Program-made: the position numbers and the translations under genes | In this document: piece after piece, positions 32,592 to 44,671 of the stretch | Position numbering within the stretch: position 1 is the first letter of the stretch | Layout: each line of letters opens with the position of its first letter | DNA from: Timema cristinae | Lineage: Eukaryota; Arthropoda; Insecta; Phasmatodea; Timematidae | Direction: 5' to 3' | DNA: 64,000 bases | Assembly (NCBI GenBank): GCA_039000515.1 | Contig: JBCFYV010011172.1 | Coordinates: 75,757,250-75,821,249, forward strand | The notes under the pieces: model-generated | What the model was told of the DNA's origin: nothing | Database searches by the model: none | The model's input: only the letters and a program-made list of their open reading frames with translations

Positions 32592-33256
32592 GTGGTACAA
32601 CAGCATTAACCTGGAGTCACGTGACACTTTGATAGGCTAATTACTCAAAATGGGTACGGGTAAAAAACTTTCTCTTTGTGGTACAAAACGGTACAAAACT
32701 ATTATAAAACTTTGGCATCAAAAAAAGTTCAAAATCAAAAGGGGTACAACCGCATTTACCTGGAGTACGTGGAGTACTCACTTTGATATGCTAATTACTC
32801 AAAACGGGTACGGGTACAATACTTTTTCTTTCTGGTACAAAACGGTACAAAACTAGTACAAAACTTTGGCATCAAAAAAAGTTCAAAATTAAAAAGTAGT
32901 AAAACAGCATTAACCTAGAGTCACCACTTTGATATGCTAATTACTCAAAATGGGTACGGATACAAAACTTTGGCATCAAAAAAAGTTCAAAATCCAAAAG
33001 TGGTACAACTGCATTAACCTAGAGTCACAACTTTGATATGCTAATTACTCAAAATGGGCACGGGTACAAAATGGTACAAAACTAGTACAAAACTTTGGTA
33101 TAAAAAAAATTCAAAAGTGGTACAACAGCATTAACCTGGAGTCACCACGTTGATATGCTAATTACACAAAACGGGTACGGGTACAAAACGGTACAAAACT
33201 AGTACTAAACTTTGGCATCAAAAAGGTTCTAAATTCAAAAGTGGTACTACAGGTTA
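32592..33256. repeat. Tandem repeat, five units of 104-155 bp
   Basis: Units begin at 32592, 32741, 32896, 33000, 33117 and (partial) 33241 with GTGGTACAACAGCATTAACC. Each carries TTTGATATGCTAATTACTCA, GGGTACGGGTACAAAAC, GGTACAAAACTAGTACAAAA and TTTGGCATCAAAAAAAG. Length differences come from how many GGTACAAAAC sub-repeats each unit has, so this is a two-level repeat. Confidence 0.88.
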
Positions 33257-33989
33257 ATGGACGTCTAGCTGACTGGAATGAATAAGCTAATTTTTCTGCT
33301 CGAGAGTGTGATTGTATCTTGACGTTATGTCTCCCCACGTTTAGTCAAACTTGGTCGCCTACACACTTTACGGTCCGGCACTACACTTCTTATCTCTCTC
33401 AATTCTTGGAAAAAAGTTTGCTTGCTGCTTTTACTGATTACCGGTCGTGGTCGCCAGTCTCCCAATTGTTTAAACAAACCAGTAATTCTGCCAACCTGAT
33501 GGCTGGAATCCACCAGTTTGTATAACGTTAGCAACGCCATCTATTTTAGAGCTGAAAGCTCAACACACCGCCAGAGAGGGTAGGCAGGGCCACTAATTAT
33601 TGTTTAAGAGGCCACCATAATACTCGAAAGATGTACCGTAACATATGTATCTTATTGATCTAATATATCAGCAATTAATAAGAGTACGTTGAAGAAAAGA
33701 AAACTCCAACAGATTTAAGAGTCTCTCCTAGAGTTTATTGTTTGATATTTTTGTTTTACTTCAGCAACGAGAAAAAAGCCAATTGTCAAATAATATTCAT
33801 TTTACAACAGCAATATGGAGAACTAGACTAAAATAAAATCTTAGGGTCCTAGCTATGAGCTGTGAGATAAAGATTTTATAATAAAATACTGTGCTCAAAA
33901 CAAAAACTAAAGATATTAGTTAAATTAGAATCTAGATTGGCCCCAGCTAGTGCTGCTGCAGTGTGTTGACTGTCCGAGCGCACGCCATC

Positions 33990-34078
33990 ATGGATAAGGA
34001 TGAGGGGAGGAGGAGGATGGAGAGTGTCGAACAGAAGAAAAACAACTTTATAGGCAGCAGTTCACGGGGAGGGGAGAA
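33990..34078 (+). CDS. Weak candidate first coding exon
   Basis: I do not recognise the product. In a GC- and CpG-richer pocket (33940-34130) an ATG opens MDKDEGRRRMESVEQKK then NNFIGSSSRGGE, a hydrophilic peptide reaching a donor-like GAA|GTGAGA; without splicing it stops at 34082 after 30 codons. Upstream sequence (TGCTGCTGCAGTGTGTTGAC, CCGAGCGCACGCC) could be a 5' UTR. No further exon was found, so this may be chance. Confidence 0.22.
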
Positions 34079-34232
34079 GTGAGAAGGAGCCTGCGGTCTC
34101 TTTGACAGACCACTCACATTACAGCTATTGATAAGTTTTGCTCGAGTTCAAATCAAATGTTATTTCAGTTTTAAGGAATATAGGCTAAGTTTATGTTTAT
34201 ATTTTTCTAGTACCACAATAACCTACGTACAT

Positions 34233-34485
34233 GACTTTTTTTTGCTATCAAGTCTTACTAGCCATCCGGGCTATACGCATTTGCACTAATTATGCTAATT
34301 TTCTGGGGATAAGGAAGGTAGAATTTAGAGGAAATGTACCAAGATTTGCAGGGAAGTGGAAAATTATTCAGGGAAAATCACCCTCATTACATCCAACTGG
34401 GATTCGAAACCCCATCTCCCCATCATTGTCAGTCTAGTCTAATGTGGGAGTGACATCTATGCCTAGACCATTCAATCACCAAAGT
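34233..34485 (-). mobile_element. S1 SINE, minus strand, full length
   Basis: Starts at GCTATCAAGTCTTACTAGCC (tail complement) and ends at the head complement (CTAGACCATTCAATCACC). The B-box complement GGGATTCGAAACCCC is intact. The 68-codon plus frame here is SINE. Confidence 0.82.
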
Positions 34486-34737
34486 GAAAGACATGACTTC
34501 ATTCTGATTTACTTTATAGTGGAACTAGTTCATGTATACAAACGGTATTAAATAAATAGAGAATGTTCCTTTTTAAAATTTTAACTCTTATCTTTTTTTT
34601 TTGTATGAGAGACGTAGTTAGTAACAAAATAATCAGTTGCCAATTAATACTATGTAGAGCAGTCACGCGATTTCTTAGTTAGACACACTTATCAGCAATA
34701 TTATTCAACTCCCATCGATAGGCACACAAACTAAACA

Positions 34738-34850
34738 GCAAGCTCGTATAGTCTGGTTTGTCAGTAACGGGGAGGTCAAGACTCGAATCCCATCTGGATG
34801 TACTGAGGGTGGATAATTTCCCATCTCGCTTCTTTATTAAGCTATAAAAT
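34738..34850 (+). mobile_element. S1 SINE fragment, middle only
   Basis: GTCAGTAACGGGGAGGTCAA and GACTCGAATCCCATCTGGAT, then GTACTGAGGGTGGAT; both ends are lost. Confidence 0.6.
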
Positions 34851-34879
34851 ACAGTTATTTCACAACTCAACAAATGAAG

Positions 34880-35045
34880 AACACTTTCATAGAACACACA
34901 GATCCAGATGTCCCGGGATCGATCCCTGGCACTTTCAGAATTTTTCTGTGAAGCAGTGAATCTGAACGGAATCAACTTCCGCCTCGTGAGGACAGGTTGA
35001 TGAGCTACTTGGTTGGTATGGATCGCTTGCATACTCACACCATGG
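34880..35045 (+). mobile_element. S5 tRNA-headed SINE, copy 2, lacking its A-box
   Basis: CCGGGATCGATCCCTGGCAC (B-box region), TCTGTGAAGCAGTGAATCTG, CCGCCTCGTGAGGACAGG and TGGTTGGTATGGATCGCTTGC match 31590-31860. The 139-codon minus frame at 34679-35098 crosses these repeats and is not a gene. Confidence 0.55.
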
Positions 35046-35099
35046 AGACAACGTGCCCACCAATGCAGGTAGTAATGAGTAATCCCTGTGATAAACATA

Positions 35100-36795
35100 C
35101 TAAGGGGACTATAAAATCACTTTTCATCGTTTGACATGTTGTGTTAATGTTTAAAAAACTTTTAAGTGATGTGTTTCTATTATGTAAAACCGAAAGAGTA
35201 TCCTGATGAGATTTAAACTTGGACCCGTCTATAAACGGCAATAGGTTAAATGTGATATGAATAATACCTCTGACCAGCAGCCTCACAAATATTCAACTAT
35301 TTTGGTTAAATATTATTTTATTTTGGTCTTTCGAGTAAAATATAGGAAAATAGTAATAGAGAGATGTATGTTTATAGCTGAATATATTATTTATTACCAA
35401 ATATTATAAAATGACCTCATAAAATGTAGGCTATATTATGTTATATTATAAACTATACTGTAATCGTATGTAATATTAACAACTGTAACCTATATGACTC
35501 AGTCGCCTACCTAAATATATAATAACTTATCAGGGTATTATATGACTAAATATAACATAAAGAACTGCCACACAAAGATAAATGTCCCCGGTTCAATTCC
35601 TTTGTCCCTATTATAACTTCACGAATTTGAATGTACAGTATAACAGTAACTATAATAACATAATGATTCGTTTCCAACATCTGATGAGGCATATAAATTT
35701 ATTAACTTGAAAATGGATTATTTACGTAAACATAACAGGTTTTAGACAAGTGTAATAGAACGGTTAAAGAGCATCCAAATTATTTCAAATTAAAAGGTTC
35801 AAAATCCGACTGCCCACGTTTTAATAGTTCCTCGATGTACAATCCTGAGTTTGCAATCACAAACCAATCATGCTAATTAATAAATAAAATAAATATTTGA
35901 GACAAAATATTACCTTGTTCATAAATTTGGTGCACAAACAAATGCTGCGAATCAAAAACGCAATATTTACCTAAACACGATCATAAAATAAGATAAACAA
36001 ATTAATAGACATTTTTAAGAAATATTTTGAATAGAAGAGCATCACAATTCCCCAAAGAACATAAGTAAAAAATATTTTATGTTATAGAAACGTATTGAAT
36101 AATAAACATCCAGGTTTTCCAAATAGCATCATGATTTACCGTGCCACCAGAATTTGTAGCTTTGTTATAGCAAACGTAATGGATCCCCTTCAAGATAAAC
36201 TTTAGTTTTTGTATTCGTCTATTTTTATATTTTTTCGTCTGCCTATACAAAATTAAAATTTTCTACCATATTGAGACATTTGTTTTTTATATAAGCCATT
36301 TCCCACCCCTTGTTATTAGATTCCAAACTTTCAAGATTTTATGGTTATTTTGGAGAGGTCCTTTTACAAACTCGGCAAATTTAAATTTTCCTCTATGCAG
36401 GAAATAAGAGTTTATAATTATTTTGGATGATTTTAATTAATATACCCCTTTGCCCTTTTCTAAATAATAAATACAGTATTTGACACTTATTTTATTACTA
36501 GAGTAATCCCTCTATATTCCCGGTAAATTTAAATTTTCTGCCTCACCTTATTAGGTTTTATCTGCCCCCTTTCCCCTGTTTCTCAGAGTATCAGTTAAAA
36601 TTTATCTATTTGCTTATCTGGAGCTATCTCTCTACCTGTCTACCAAACTTTAATTGTCTACAATATATTTTTCTCATTAAAGGCCCCCCATTTCCTGGAG
36701 CCCCATGGACGAGGTTGGGATATTTTACCCCACACCAGTGCTAGACTAATAGTAGTTCCGGAGCCATTGCTGTTAGTCCATCCCTCCCTCTGGGT
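35100..36795. other. AT-rich stretch, S4-like fragment, no gene
   Basis: An S4-like T-arm (TCCCCGGTTCAATTCCTTTG) lies at about 35585-35610 without the rest of the element. A weak 75-bp-array-like unit (ATGGTTATTTTGGAGAGGTC) sits at 36340. I see nothing else. Confidence 0.4.
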
Positions 36796-36799
36796 ACGA

Positions 36800-36895
36800 G
36801 ACGCACCCGGTTAGCTCAGTGATAAAGCATTAGCATGAAGTCCTATAGCTGAAGTTATCAGTTTTCATTCCCCTGTACTGGTTGTCATTTTCGAG
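36800..36895 (+). mobile_element. S4 tRNA-headed element, copy 3
   Basis: CGGTTAGCTCAGTGATAAAG (A-box), GCATGAAGTCC and TATCAGTTTTCATTCCCC (decayed B-box), ending CTGGTTGTCATTTTCGA like the copy at 28310. Decayed more than units 1 and 2. Confidence 0.55.
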
Positions 36896-37075
36896 CAAAT
36901 TTCATTTGATACAGCTTCAGAGCTTCTACCTGAGAACATCTATCATCATAATGATATAGTTGCACTTATTCAATAAAGGATTACCTGCCCAATAGGGACG
37001 AGATAAAATTTGTGAGAGCTTCATTAGCTTTAATTTTATTTTAGTATTTAGTATTGATCTTGTTATCTTGTAGTT

Positions 37076-37213
37076 AATGTGGGGAATGCCAGGCCTCCAC
37101 CGTGGTTCGGATTCCCACGTTAAACTGTAGGTCCTCCATTTCATCTCACAATCACCCTACCATTACACATTAGCGTAGTGTACAACCCGAATGGGTAGTA
37201 AGACGTGGTGATA

Positions 37214-37248
<35 letters not shown>
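37076..37248 (+). mobile_element. S2 SINE, 5'-truncated, 11-bp TSD
   Basis: Begins at AATGTGGGGAATGCCAGGCC and ends in a long (AAT)n run. ATCTTGTAGTT is duplicated exactly at 37065-37075 and 37249-37259. The 5' truncation plus TSD is direct evidence of LINE-type insertion. Confidence 0.94.
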
Positions 37249-37250
<2 letters not shown>

Positions 37251-37493
37251 CTTGTAGTTTATGCAAAGTAAAAAAAAAGCTTAATATTGATAAAATCGAA
37301 CAAGCGGTGACTTTTGGCAGGAGGAATGTGTCAAAACCTTGAAAGTTATGCCAATCGCACTAAAAATAAATATATATCTGACAGTAGCTTATAACTAATA
37401 AGTTAATCACTAAGGTATTATTTAAATATGGGAAAAGGTTCTGTAGTTGGTATAATTTTAAGAGGTAAACATAGAAATTTAAATTAATGAATT

Positions 37494-37653
37494 CATCTTG
37501 TGAAAGTGGGGAATGCAGGCCGCCACCGTGGTTCGGATTCCACGTTAAACTGTAGGTCCTTCATTTCATCTCACAATCACCCTACCATTACACATTAGCG
37601 TAAGTGCGTATAACCCGAACGGGTAGTAAGACGCGGTGCTAATAATAATAATA
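37494..37653 (+). mobile_element. S2 SINE, 5'-truncated, 11-bp TSD
   Basis: Begins at CATCTTGTGAAAGTGGGG; the tail is an exact CCCGAACGGGTAGTAAGACG. ATTAATGAATT is duplicated at 37483-37493 and 37654-37664. Cut some 15 bases further 5' than its neighbour at 37076. Confidence 0.94.
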
Positions 37654-38007
37654 ATTAATGAATTATAAAACATAGTACTATTGAAATTGTATTATTTTAT
37701 ATATGTACAGAATGTAGTTAGATCTACCCCTCTTCAGCCTATCGTGTCAAAATTATTAAACTTGGTAAACGTACAATTATAACTGTTGTAACATTTGGTG
37801 ATGTTACATCATACCACCCCCCATACTATCTTCAAGTCATACCACCCTCCATACTAATCTTCAAGTCATACTACCCACCGGATGTGATGAAGAGAGGCCA
37901 GCCGTCACCGACGTATATGGACAACCCCCCCTTTTCAACCCAAGGCGATTAGAAACACTATTTAAACCCGGTGATTCTGAAGACGAATCGAACTAATAAT
38001 TTGGACT

Positions 38008-38290
38008 TCTTCAGGAGAAGTCATGTCTTAGACTATTAATATTAGACGCCTTCAGGAGAAGTCATGTCTTAGACTATTAATATTAGACGCCTTCAGGAGA
38101 AGTCTGTCTTAGACTTTAATATTAGACGCCTTCAGGAGAAGTCATGTCTTAGACTATTAATATTAACCCGTCAGGAAAGTCATGTCTAGACTATTAATAT
38201 TAAACACCGTCAGGATAAGTCCGGTCCTAGACTATTATATTAGACGCCGTCAGGATAAGTCCAGTCCTGGACTTGACATTTTCAGGATGT
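38008..38290. repeat. Seven tandem units of about 41 bp
   Basis: Units read CCTTCAGGAGAAGTCATGTC, TTAGACTATTAATATTAGACG. The first four are nearly identical; the last three drift to GTCAGGATAAGTCCGGTCCT. Units abut without spacers, so it is a minisatellite and not a CRISPR array. Confidence 0.9.
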
Positions 38291-38299
38291 TTTCGTATT

Positions 38300-40800
38300 C
38301 ATTATATTTATTTCATCGATATTATTTTAATAGACTTGAACTATGGCTTGTTCAAATTTGAAATTAAAGAAACGTTATTATTGGAATAAACCTAATAAGG
38401 AAACGTAAACTATTTGATAAAATTAATATTGTTTGTAATACTAATTTTTTTAATGAGACACCTAATTAATTTTGCCGCCAATTAGGCGCTAGTGTCAGTG
38501 AGGTAACTGAATATATCAGATTGCCATATTTTTGAACTAATTTTTGCTAGAAGTATTTTATTTGAATTGTCTGAATTTAGCTGTTAAATGTAAACTCATC
38601 TTTTTGACGATATTTTCTTATTTTGGATTGTTTGGCAAACTAACGCAAAATTTTTCTGATGGATTGATTTTGATTTTGAATATTTTCCAACGTAATTAAT
38701 TGAATTTAATTGTGGTTTATCTAGACTTATTTTTAATGTTACTTAATTTTTATTAACAAGTAGGGATCTTGTTAACGTCCGTAGTTGTGTCAACATTTAA
38801 TAGTCCCTCGGGAGTTTGACCTATGGTCTGTAAGCCAAACTCTTGTGTTCGCCGAAATATCAGTACGTTATTAAATTTAACTTCTCTTTTTTCTTTTTAT
38901 GTCTGTATTCAATGTTGTGTAGCAGACAACTTTTGTATCAATTTCAAAGATGCCCATTTGGCTCTTTATTTTTTTTAATTAATAATTATCGACTAGATAT
39001 TTATAAAGTAATTTGTTCGGATAGTCAACACTTTAGGTTGTTTTGTCAATATTCACTGTTGTGAAACTGACATTGTGTTGTTGGATGAGTGTTGTCTCTT
39101 CCAGACTGACCTAGTTGACTTAAGAACATGTTTCATGTTTGAAAACATTTACATGATAGTACTGCGCATTTGTTTAATATGATTTTCAACACAACCCTGA
39201 TGGATTTTTGAGGCCATGTAAATTATTGTTTAAATTGTTATTACTTTAAATAAAACTTTCATAATGTTACCAAATTGTTGCTAATGTCTTTTTACTTTAT
39301 AAATTTTTGTAGCTTACCCCCACTTTCCTTTTAGTCTAGTGTGGCCGTAGATAAGAGGTAGCGGAGTGGGTGGTAACACTGTGGCGTGTAGTAAGCTAGA
39401 ATAACTTCAATATAAGCATGATCGCATATAGCATTTTAAAATACTTAGGGAGGGAGGAATTTTCGTAATGGAGGAAAATTCCCCATAATATTAAATTACT
39501 GTGATGGGAGGGGAGGTATTTGAATAAATATTTGTTAGCCTATATTTAACAATTATAAATATTTAATAAATGCCCCGTATTTTTAAATTCAACAATCTCA
39601 CATAATAAGGCACATGGCTGTAATTTAACTATCTATTACAATAGATGTCTGAGTTTTAAGCTAATCACATTATTTTTAGCCTAGTGGACTTTTTATCAAC
39701 TTATCTACAAGCTAATGATGCTAAGCTACCTCTTATTAATTTTTCCCACTCATTTACTCTAAGATTTTGTTGCTAATACCGTAAAAATTCTTTTGATGTC
39801 ACTAATAGGAATATGCATAGTCTTCTTGTTAATAAAAAAATATCCACTGGATATTAAATGGGCTGTATATATGATTTTAAGCTAGGAACATATCATTTAA
39901 TTGAACAGTTTGTTTTCATTTCTTAGGTTTTAAAAGGAGAGCTTGTTACCATCAATGGTCGATTCTCAAAACAAATTTCGACTTCTAATAAATTACATCA
40001 GTGTGCGTGAATATGGATCCATTTTTCAGATGATTCATTTGTGAATACTATTATATTTAATAACAATTAATCCATTGTCATATTTTTGTATAATATCCTT
40101 TCTTTTAAGACCTTCATTAATGTATTATATTGGATAAGCTATCATTATTTTCCCATGAAGTAATTAGCCAGAATAAGAGCTATGCAAATATTTACAGTCC
40201 ATACTATTACGTTTTAACTTATTGGACCAAATCATCATAATCATCAACTATTTCAAGCCTGTTGCCGGTTCAGTTTATTAAAATACCTCTATCTTCCTCT
40301 ATCATTCCACCATTCTTCCTCTTTTATTTGCTTCCAGTCTTCTCCTCTCACTTGCACAGTTTATGTTATATAGTCCTCCCATCTTTTTCTTTGCCTCCCT
40401 TGCGGCCTTTTTCCTACAAACTTAATTTCCATCTTTTTATTTGTATTGGTATTCTCTCTTTTACCATTACATCACATGTTTCACAAAACATATTTAATGT
40501 AATTGGATTTACAACATAATTAATGTGTCAAGTTAAAACATTTATATTTTTTAGTAAAAAAAGACGAAAATCACATACTATCAATAATCAAATGTGTTTT
40601 TATTCTTAGATATGCATGTAAAGTGTACATACTCTTTACGTAATGACCGCAATGCTTACATGTTAAATTGTTTTATTTTGACACATCTAACATCAGTGTA
40701 AACGTATAATAGCTTTAAAATAAAGTAAATATTTTAGCTATAAACTCTCTTTTTACAAGAAATGTTTTAATTTTTATTAACGGTAGGCACCACTTCTCTA
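38300..40800. other. AT-rich stretch, no gene supported
   Basis: The most distinctive part is a strongly pyrimidine-rich segment at about 40285-40460 (many CTTCC, TCTTTT), whose 85-codon hydrophobic frame looks compositional. The 73-codon frame at 38843-39064 is AT-driven. I see no splice-bounded exon. Confidence 0.4.
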
Positions 40801-40817
40801 CCAGGGTATATCAAACT

Positions 40818-41265
40818 AATGTAGCCATCCTCCTTGGCCAGGGATTATCTAGCGACTGTAAGCCATCTATCTCTACAGTATATACTAGTGACTGTAGCCA
40901 TCATCCTCTACCATATATACATAGTGACTGTAAGCCATCACTCCCTTGCCAGGATATACCTAGTTACTGTAAGCCATCACTCCTCTGCCAGGATATACCT
41001 GGTGACTGTAAGCCATCACTCCTTCGCCAAGCGATACCTAGTTACTGTAAGCCATCACTCCTCTGCCAGGATATACCTGGTGACTGTAAGCCATCACCCT
41101 GCGTCCTTTCAGCCAAGCGATACCTAGTTACTGTAAGCCATCACTCCTCTGCCAGGATATACCTGGTGACTGTAAGCCATCACTCCTTCGCCAAGCGATA
41201 CCTAGTTACTGTAGGCCATCACTCCTCTGCCAGGATATACCTAGTTACTGTAGGCCATCACTCCT
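40818..41265. repeat. 39-bp tandem repeat with alternating unit types
   Basis: About eleven units read GCCAGGATATACCTAGTTAC, TGTAAGCCATCACTCCTCT. From about 40940, unit types alternate (CCAGGATATACCTGGTGAC versus CCAAGCGATACCTAGTTAC), giving a 78-bp higher-order period, with one unit expanded by eight bases near 41097. Because 39 is a multiple of 3, frames stay open (97 and 69 codons) as artefacts. The array enters an assembly gap. Confidence 0.93.
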
Positions 41266-41365
41266 NNNNNNNNNNNNNNNNNNNNNNNNNNNNNNNNNNN
41301 NNNNNNNNNNNNNNNNNNNNNNNNNNNNNNNNNNNNNNNNNNNNNNNNNNNNNNNNNNNNNNNNN
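41266..41365. other. Assembly gap (100 N) within the 39-bp array
   Basis: Exactly 100 N. The array is present to the left but not to the right, so the true copy number is unknown. Confidence 0.99.
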
Positions 41366-42060
41366 CCGCTTATGAATACACTCAAGGATCTCCCAGCCTT
41401 ACATCATACCCTCAACTGGAACGTACTTTCCTCGCTCTTGTTATGCAAAGTTTGCATAAAAGGGGTTATAATGGACGAACCTTGCTGGGTAATCGGTGAC
41501 TTTATTGCAAACTCCTGATCCCTCGCACCGCGTCAGGATTTAATATCTATTCCGGTCGGGCATTGAACTCGAGATCTTAGAGATGAAAACGTTTCAGTAA
41601 CAACTTCATATATTAGAAATCACAAGGAATGCATTGTAAAAAGAGTTGATTATATTATTGAAGTATTAACATCTGAGTTGATCTACATAAGACTCAATGT
41701 TAGTGAAACTCAACCAGTAAGCTGTAGTCGATGCGTGTTAAAAGAAACCTTGAATATATGTTGATAACGCCTTGCTCACCCAGTAGGCCTACATTGTCTG
41801 TCACTTTGATTGGAACAGTTCCGAATAAAACCATTCCAATGTAATTGTTTAACATTACTTTGTGTTTTGGCGAGATCAAATCGAGCTAATGTTGAGCAAG
41901 TTAAGACATCAACTCTCTGTTGTGACGTCATCAATAGCATACAAATACTATAGAAACCACTTTGTAAACAAACTGTTGCTAAGTAAGTATTTATCAACAA
42001 GTTCTGGCCGTTATGTGGACTTGACGATGACTTGCTTACGTATGTGAAGGAATTAACATA
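41366..42060. other. Spacer without supported gene
   Basis: Two overlapping frames on opposite strands (41776-42069 minus, 41862-42047 plus) have ordinary composition and no recognisable family or splice context. I cannot decide between chance and a small exon. Confidence 0.35.
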
Positions 42061-42063
42061 AGC

Positions 42064-42320
42064 TAACACACGTTTTAGTGGCCGAATGGTCTAAGGCGTC
42101 ATTCTCATGATAGATTGGCCTGCTGATGACGGGGAGATTGAGGCTCGCATCCCGGTCGGATCTACTAATGGTGATTTTTCTAAAGGGTTTCCCACTCTCC
42201 CTCCACGTCAATGTGGGGTATATTACCTCTAAATTTCTTCCTTTCTCATCCTTATTCCATTAGAGTAGTTATCATATATGCGTGTAGCCTGAACAGGCAG
42301 TAAGACACGATGATAAAAAA
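42064..42320 (+). mobile_element. S1 SINE, full length
   Basis: The clearest tRNA-Leu-like head in the window (AGTGGCCGAATGGTCTAAGG), a mutated B-box GAGGCTCGCATCCCGG, tail GAACAGGCAGTAAGACACG. Short ACACAC-type flanks may be a 6-7 bp duplication. Confidence 0.88.
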
Positions 42321-42624
42321 CACACTAAACTATCGGGAGTTAAGATATCACTTAGGATGGGGTGATGGGGTGGGGGGCTAGCGGGGAGGAAATGTGTTGG
42401 TAAGGTTACTCTGCTATGCCTCGTATATATTCATGATTGTGGTTTTCTTATCAACAGGACCAAATGGGGTGTGTATTATTCGGGCCTTACTATGAATGTG
42501 GTACCGTAGGCAAAACGCCATTTTGTTATTTTATGGTCTTATAAAGATAAATATGGTTTAATTAGTGCAGGTGTGAGTTTTATATCTTAAAGAAAGCCAC
42601 TTGAAATGGAAGTTTTATCTTTAT

Positions 42625-42832
42625 TTACTAATTACGCTAGTATTTTTTTAGGGATTAGGAAGGTTTTATTTAGAGGAAGTGTACCCTCATTTGTTAGGAG
42701 GGCTAATGATAAACAATTTTGGAAAAACCTCAATACACCCATCCGAGATTCAAACCTTGATCTCCCCATCATTGTCAGTCTAGTCTACTGAAAGGATAGC
42801 GCGTTAGACAATGCGACCACCGAAGGGAGTAC
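42625..42832 (-). mobile_element. S1 SINE, minus strand
   Basis: ACTAATTACGCTAGTATT through the body to the head complement GACAATGCGACCACCGAAG. The terminal tail is absent. Confidence 0.75.
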
Positions 42833-43079
42833 AGATGGAAGTTATCCTGGCAGCCGTTTTGTTGTATCCGGAGAGCGGTTACTCAACAGAGAAGGTGTGC
42901 AGGAAGAGCGAGTGAGAAGCTGTGTCACAGTTGTTAGTGTATCGTGAATGAAGTGATGCTGACACTTGACGGCGAGACAAGAAAGCCTGTCTTGAGCATT
43001 GATCGGGGACTGCTATTGACCGTCGCTACACCCAGCACTGCTAGCTCCATACCACACATGCGAGTACACGAGGATATAC

Positions 43080-43470
43080 GTATGCACACACACACTACAC
43101 TAGCATGCACACACACACACGCTACACTAGCATGCACACACACACTACACTAGCATCACACACACTACACTAGCATGCACACACACGCTACACTAGCATG
43201 TACGCAAACATACTACAAACACATCTTCCAAGTACACCCCACATGCAGAGAAACACAAGATCGCTACACACACCAGCACACGCACACCCAACCTACACCA
43301 GCACTCAAGCACAATACTTATAGCTACACACAGGTGTACTAGACATACTAGCACACAGTTATACGACACACATTAGTACACAGCCACACTACATACACCA
43401 GCACTCAGGAGTGATACACGCACGCGATACACACTAGCACACTGCACACACACATTAGAACACTAAACTC
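43080..43470. repeat. CA-rich minisatellite with ACACTAGCATGC units
   Basis: CACACACACTACACTAGCATG-like units repeat at 25-35 base steps from 43080 to about 43205, then decay into AC-rich variants (ACACCAGCAC, ACACATTAGTACAC) to about 43470. Confidence 0.85.
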
Positions 43471-43479
43471 TACATTCGT

Positions 43480-44250
43480 TTAAATAATAAGCTATATTTC
43501 TAATATAATTCAAACTGTTAAGTTCCAATTGGTTGAGGCTACGTAGAAAATCAACTTTATAAATTATAGAAACGTTCTAGAAATGGTCCACACATTTATT
43601 TGGCTATTTCTTATTTATTTAACATCAATGCAAGATACAGTTATATACTCCGAGTTCACATTTTAGTAACAATTATTACAAGTATCATGAGGCTAGTAAA
43701 AAATATAATGGCTATACAAAAAAAAAAGCTCAAGTTGTCCAAAGATAATAATTTGTTGACAACAGAAGCCATGTTCCATTAGTCAGAGCCGGAGCATCGC
43801 CTTAAAAAAAAAGTGACCTTTTTCGGAAACTCCATTGTACTGTTCCCCTTTTTTCAATGGAACTTTCACAATACAACATTTTTGTAATTTCATTTTTCTT
43901 TGTAGTCACATTAAAAAGAAGGTAAAAAACCGTCCCGGAACTTCTCGGAGCTAGAACAGGCCCAGCGACGAAAAGGGGCAAAGTTTTGTTTGAACGTTAT
44001 TTTTTTTAATATTTTCTTTATTTGAGTGAACATTGATTTTCAAACTCTGAGGTAATCACACAACTGTAGGAGGGAGTGGGGGTGGAGGATGGGATTTCAA
44101 TTATAAAAAATCTATATTGGATTTGAGCCAGAGGATAGTTCACAATAAGGGGTTTTGGCAAGGGGGGGGGGGGAGGGGAGAAATGAGAAATGCAGGAGGA
44201 CAGAAAGAGAAAAAACGTTTATATTTTGACTTTCTCCTTTTTTTTTACAC
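43480..44250. other. Spacer without supported gene
   Basis: Contains a run of at least twelve G in GGGGGGGGGAGGGGAG (44163-44180). A small balanced stretch at 43930-43985 has no open frame of note. Confidence 0.35.
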
Positions 44251-44387
44251 AAGGGCTACTCAATGACTTAATTTGTGGAGAAAAGATGAGAAGGGACGTT
44301 TAAAGTAAGTGTATCCACATTAACGTGAAGACAGTATCGAAAAGTTACAGTGACCTGGTTCGACCACGTCATTCGAGATGTACATAT

Positions 44388-44542
44388 TTTAATTACGTTA
44401 ATTTGTAAGAGATGAGGAAGGAATAATTTGGAGAACATTTGAGGAAAATCATCCAAGTACACCCATTCAAAAGTCACGTTTTGACCTCCCATCATGGATG
44501 ATCCAGCTTCTAGCCAACCGACGTGACCACTGCAACGGGCTA
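44388..44542 (-). mobile_element. S1 SINE, minus strand, decayed
   Basis: ATTACGTTAATTTGTAAGAG, body GAAAATCATCCAAGTACACC and head complement CGACGTGACCACTGCAACGG. Confidence 0.6.
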
Positions 44543-44671
44543 CACCCAGTGCTTGTTCATAAATAGCAGATACAAATAATTGACTAACACAACCGGAACA
44601 AGAAATATTGAGTATTTATTTCTTCCGAGATATTTTGAATTCAATAAAAAAAAACCATATATTTATGACTG

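Noticed and set aside
34679..35098. 139-codon minus-strand frame, the fourth longest in the window
   Set aside because: It runs through an S1 fragment and an S5 SINE; the protein shows no family resemblance.
38008..38290. CRISPR-like regular direct repeats
   Set aside because: Units abut without unique spacers and the genome is eukaryotic; this is a minisatellite.
40834..41375. Long open frames reading YLVTVSHHS repeats, resembling a repeat protein
   Set aside because: They arise because the 39-bp minisatellite unit is a multiple of three; there is no start or splice context and the array is non-coding in character.
42849..42929. Short frame MEVILAAVLLYPESGY as a signal-peptide exon
   Set aside because: It starts 17 bases after an S1 head, stops after 26 codons, and has only a weak GTGTGC donor.
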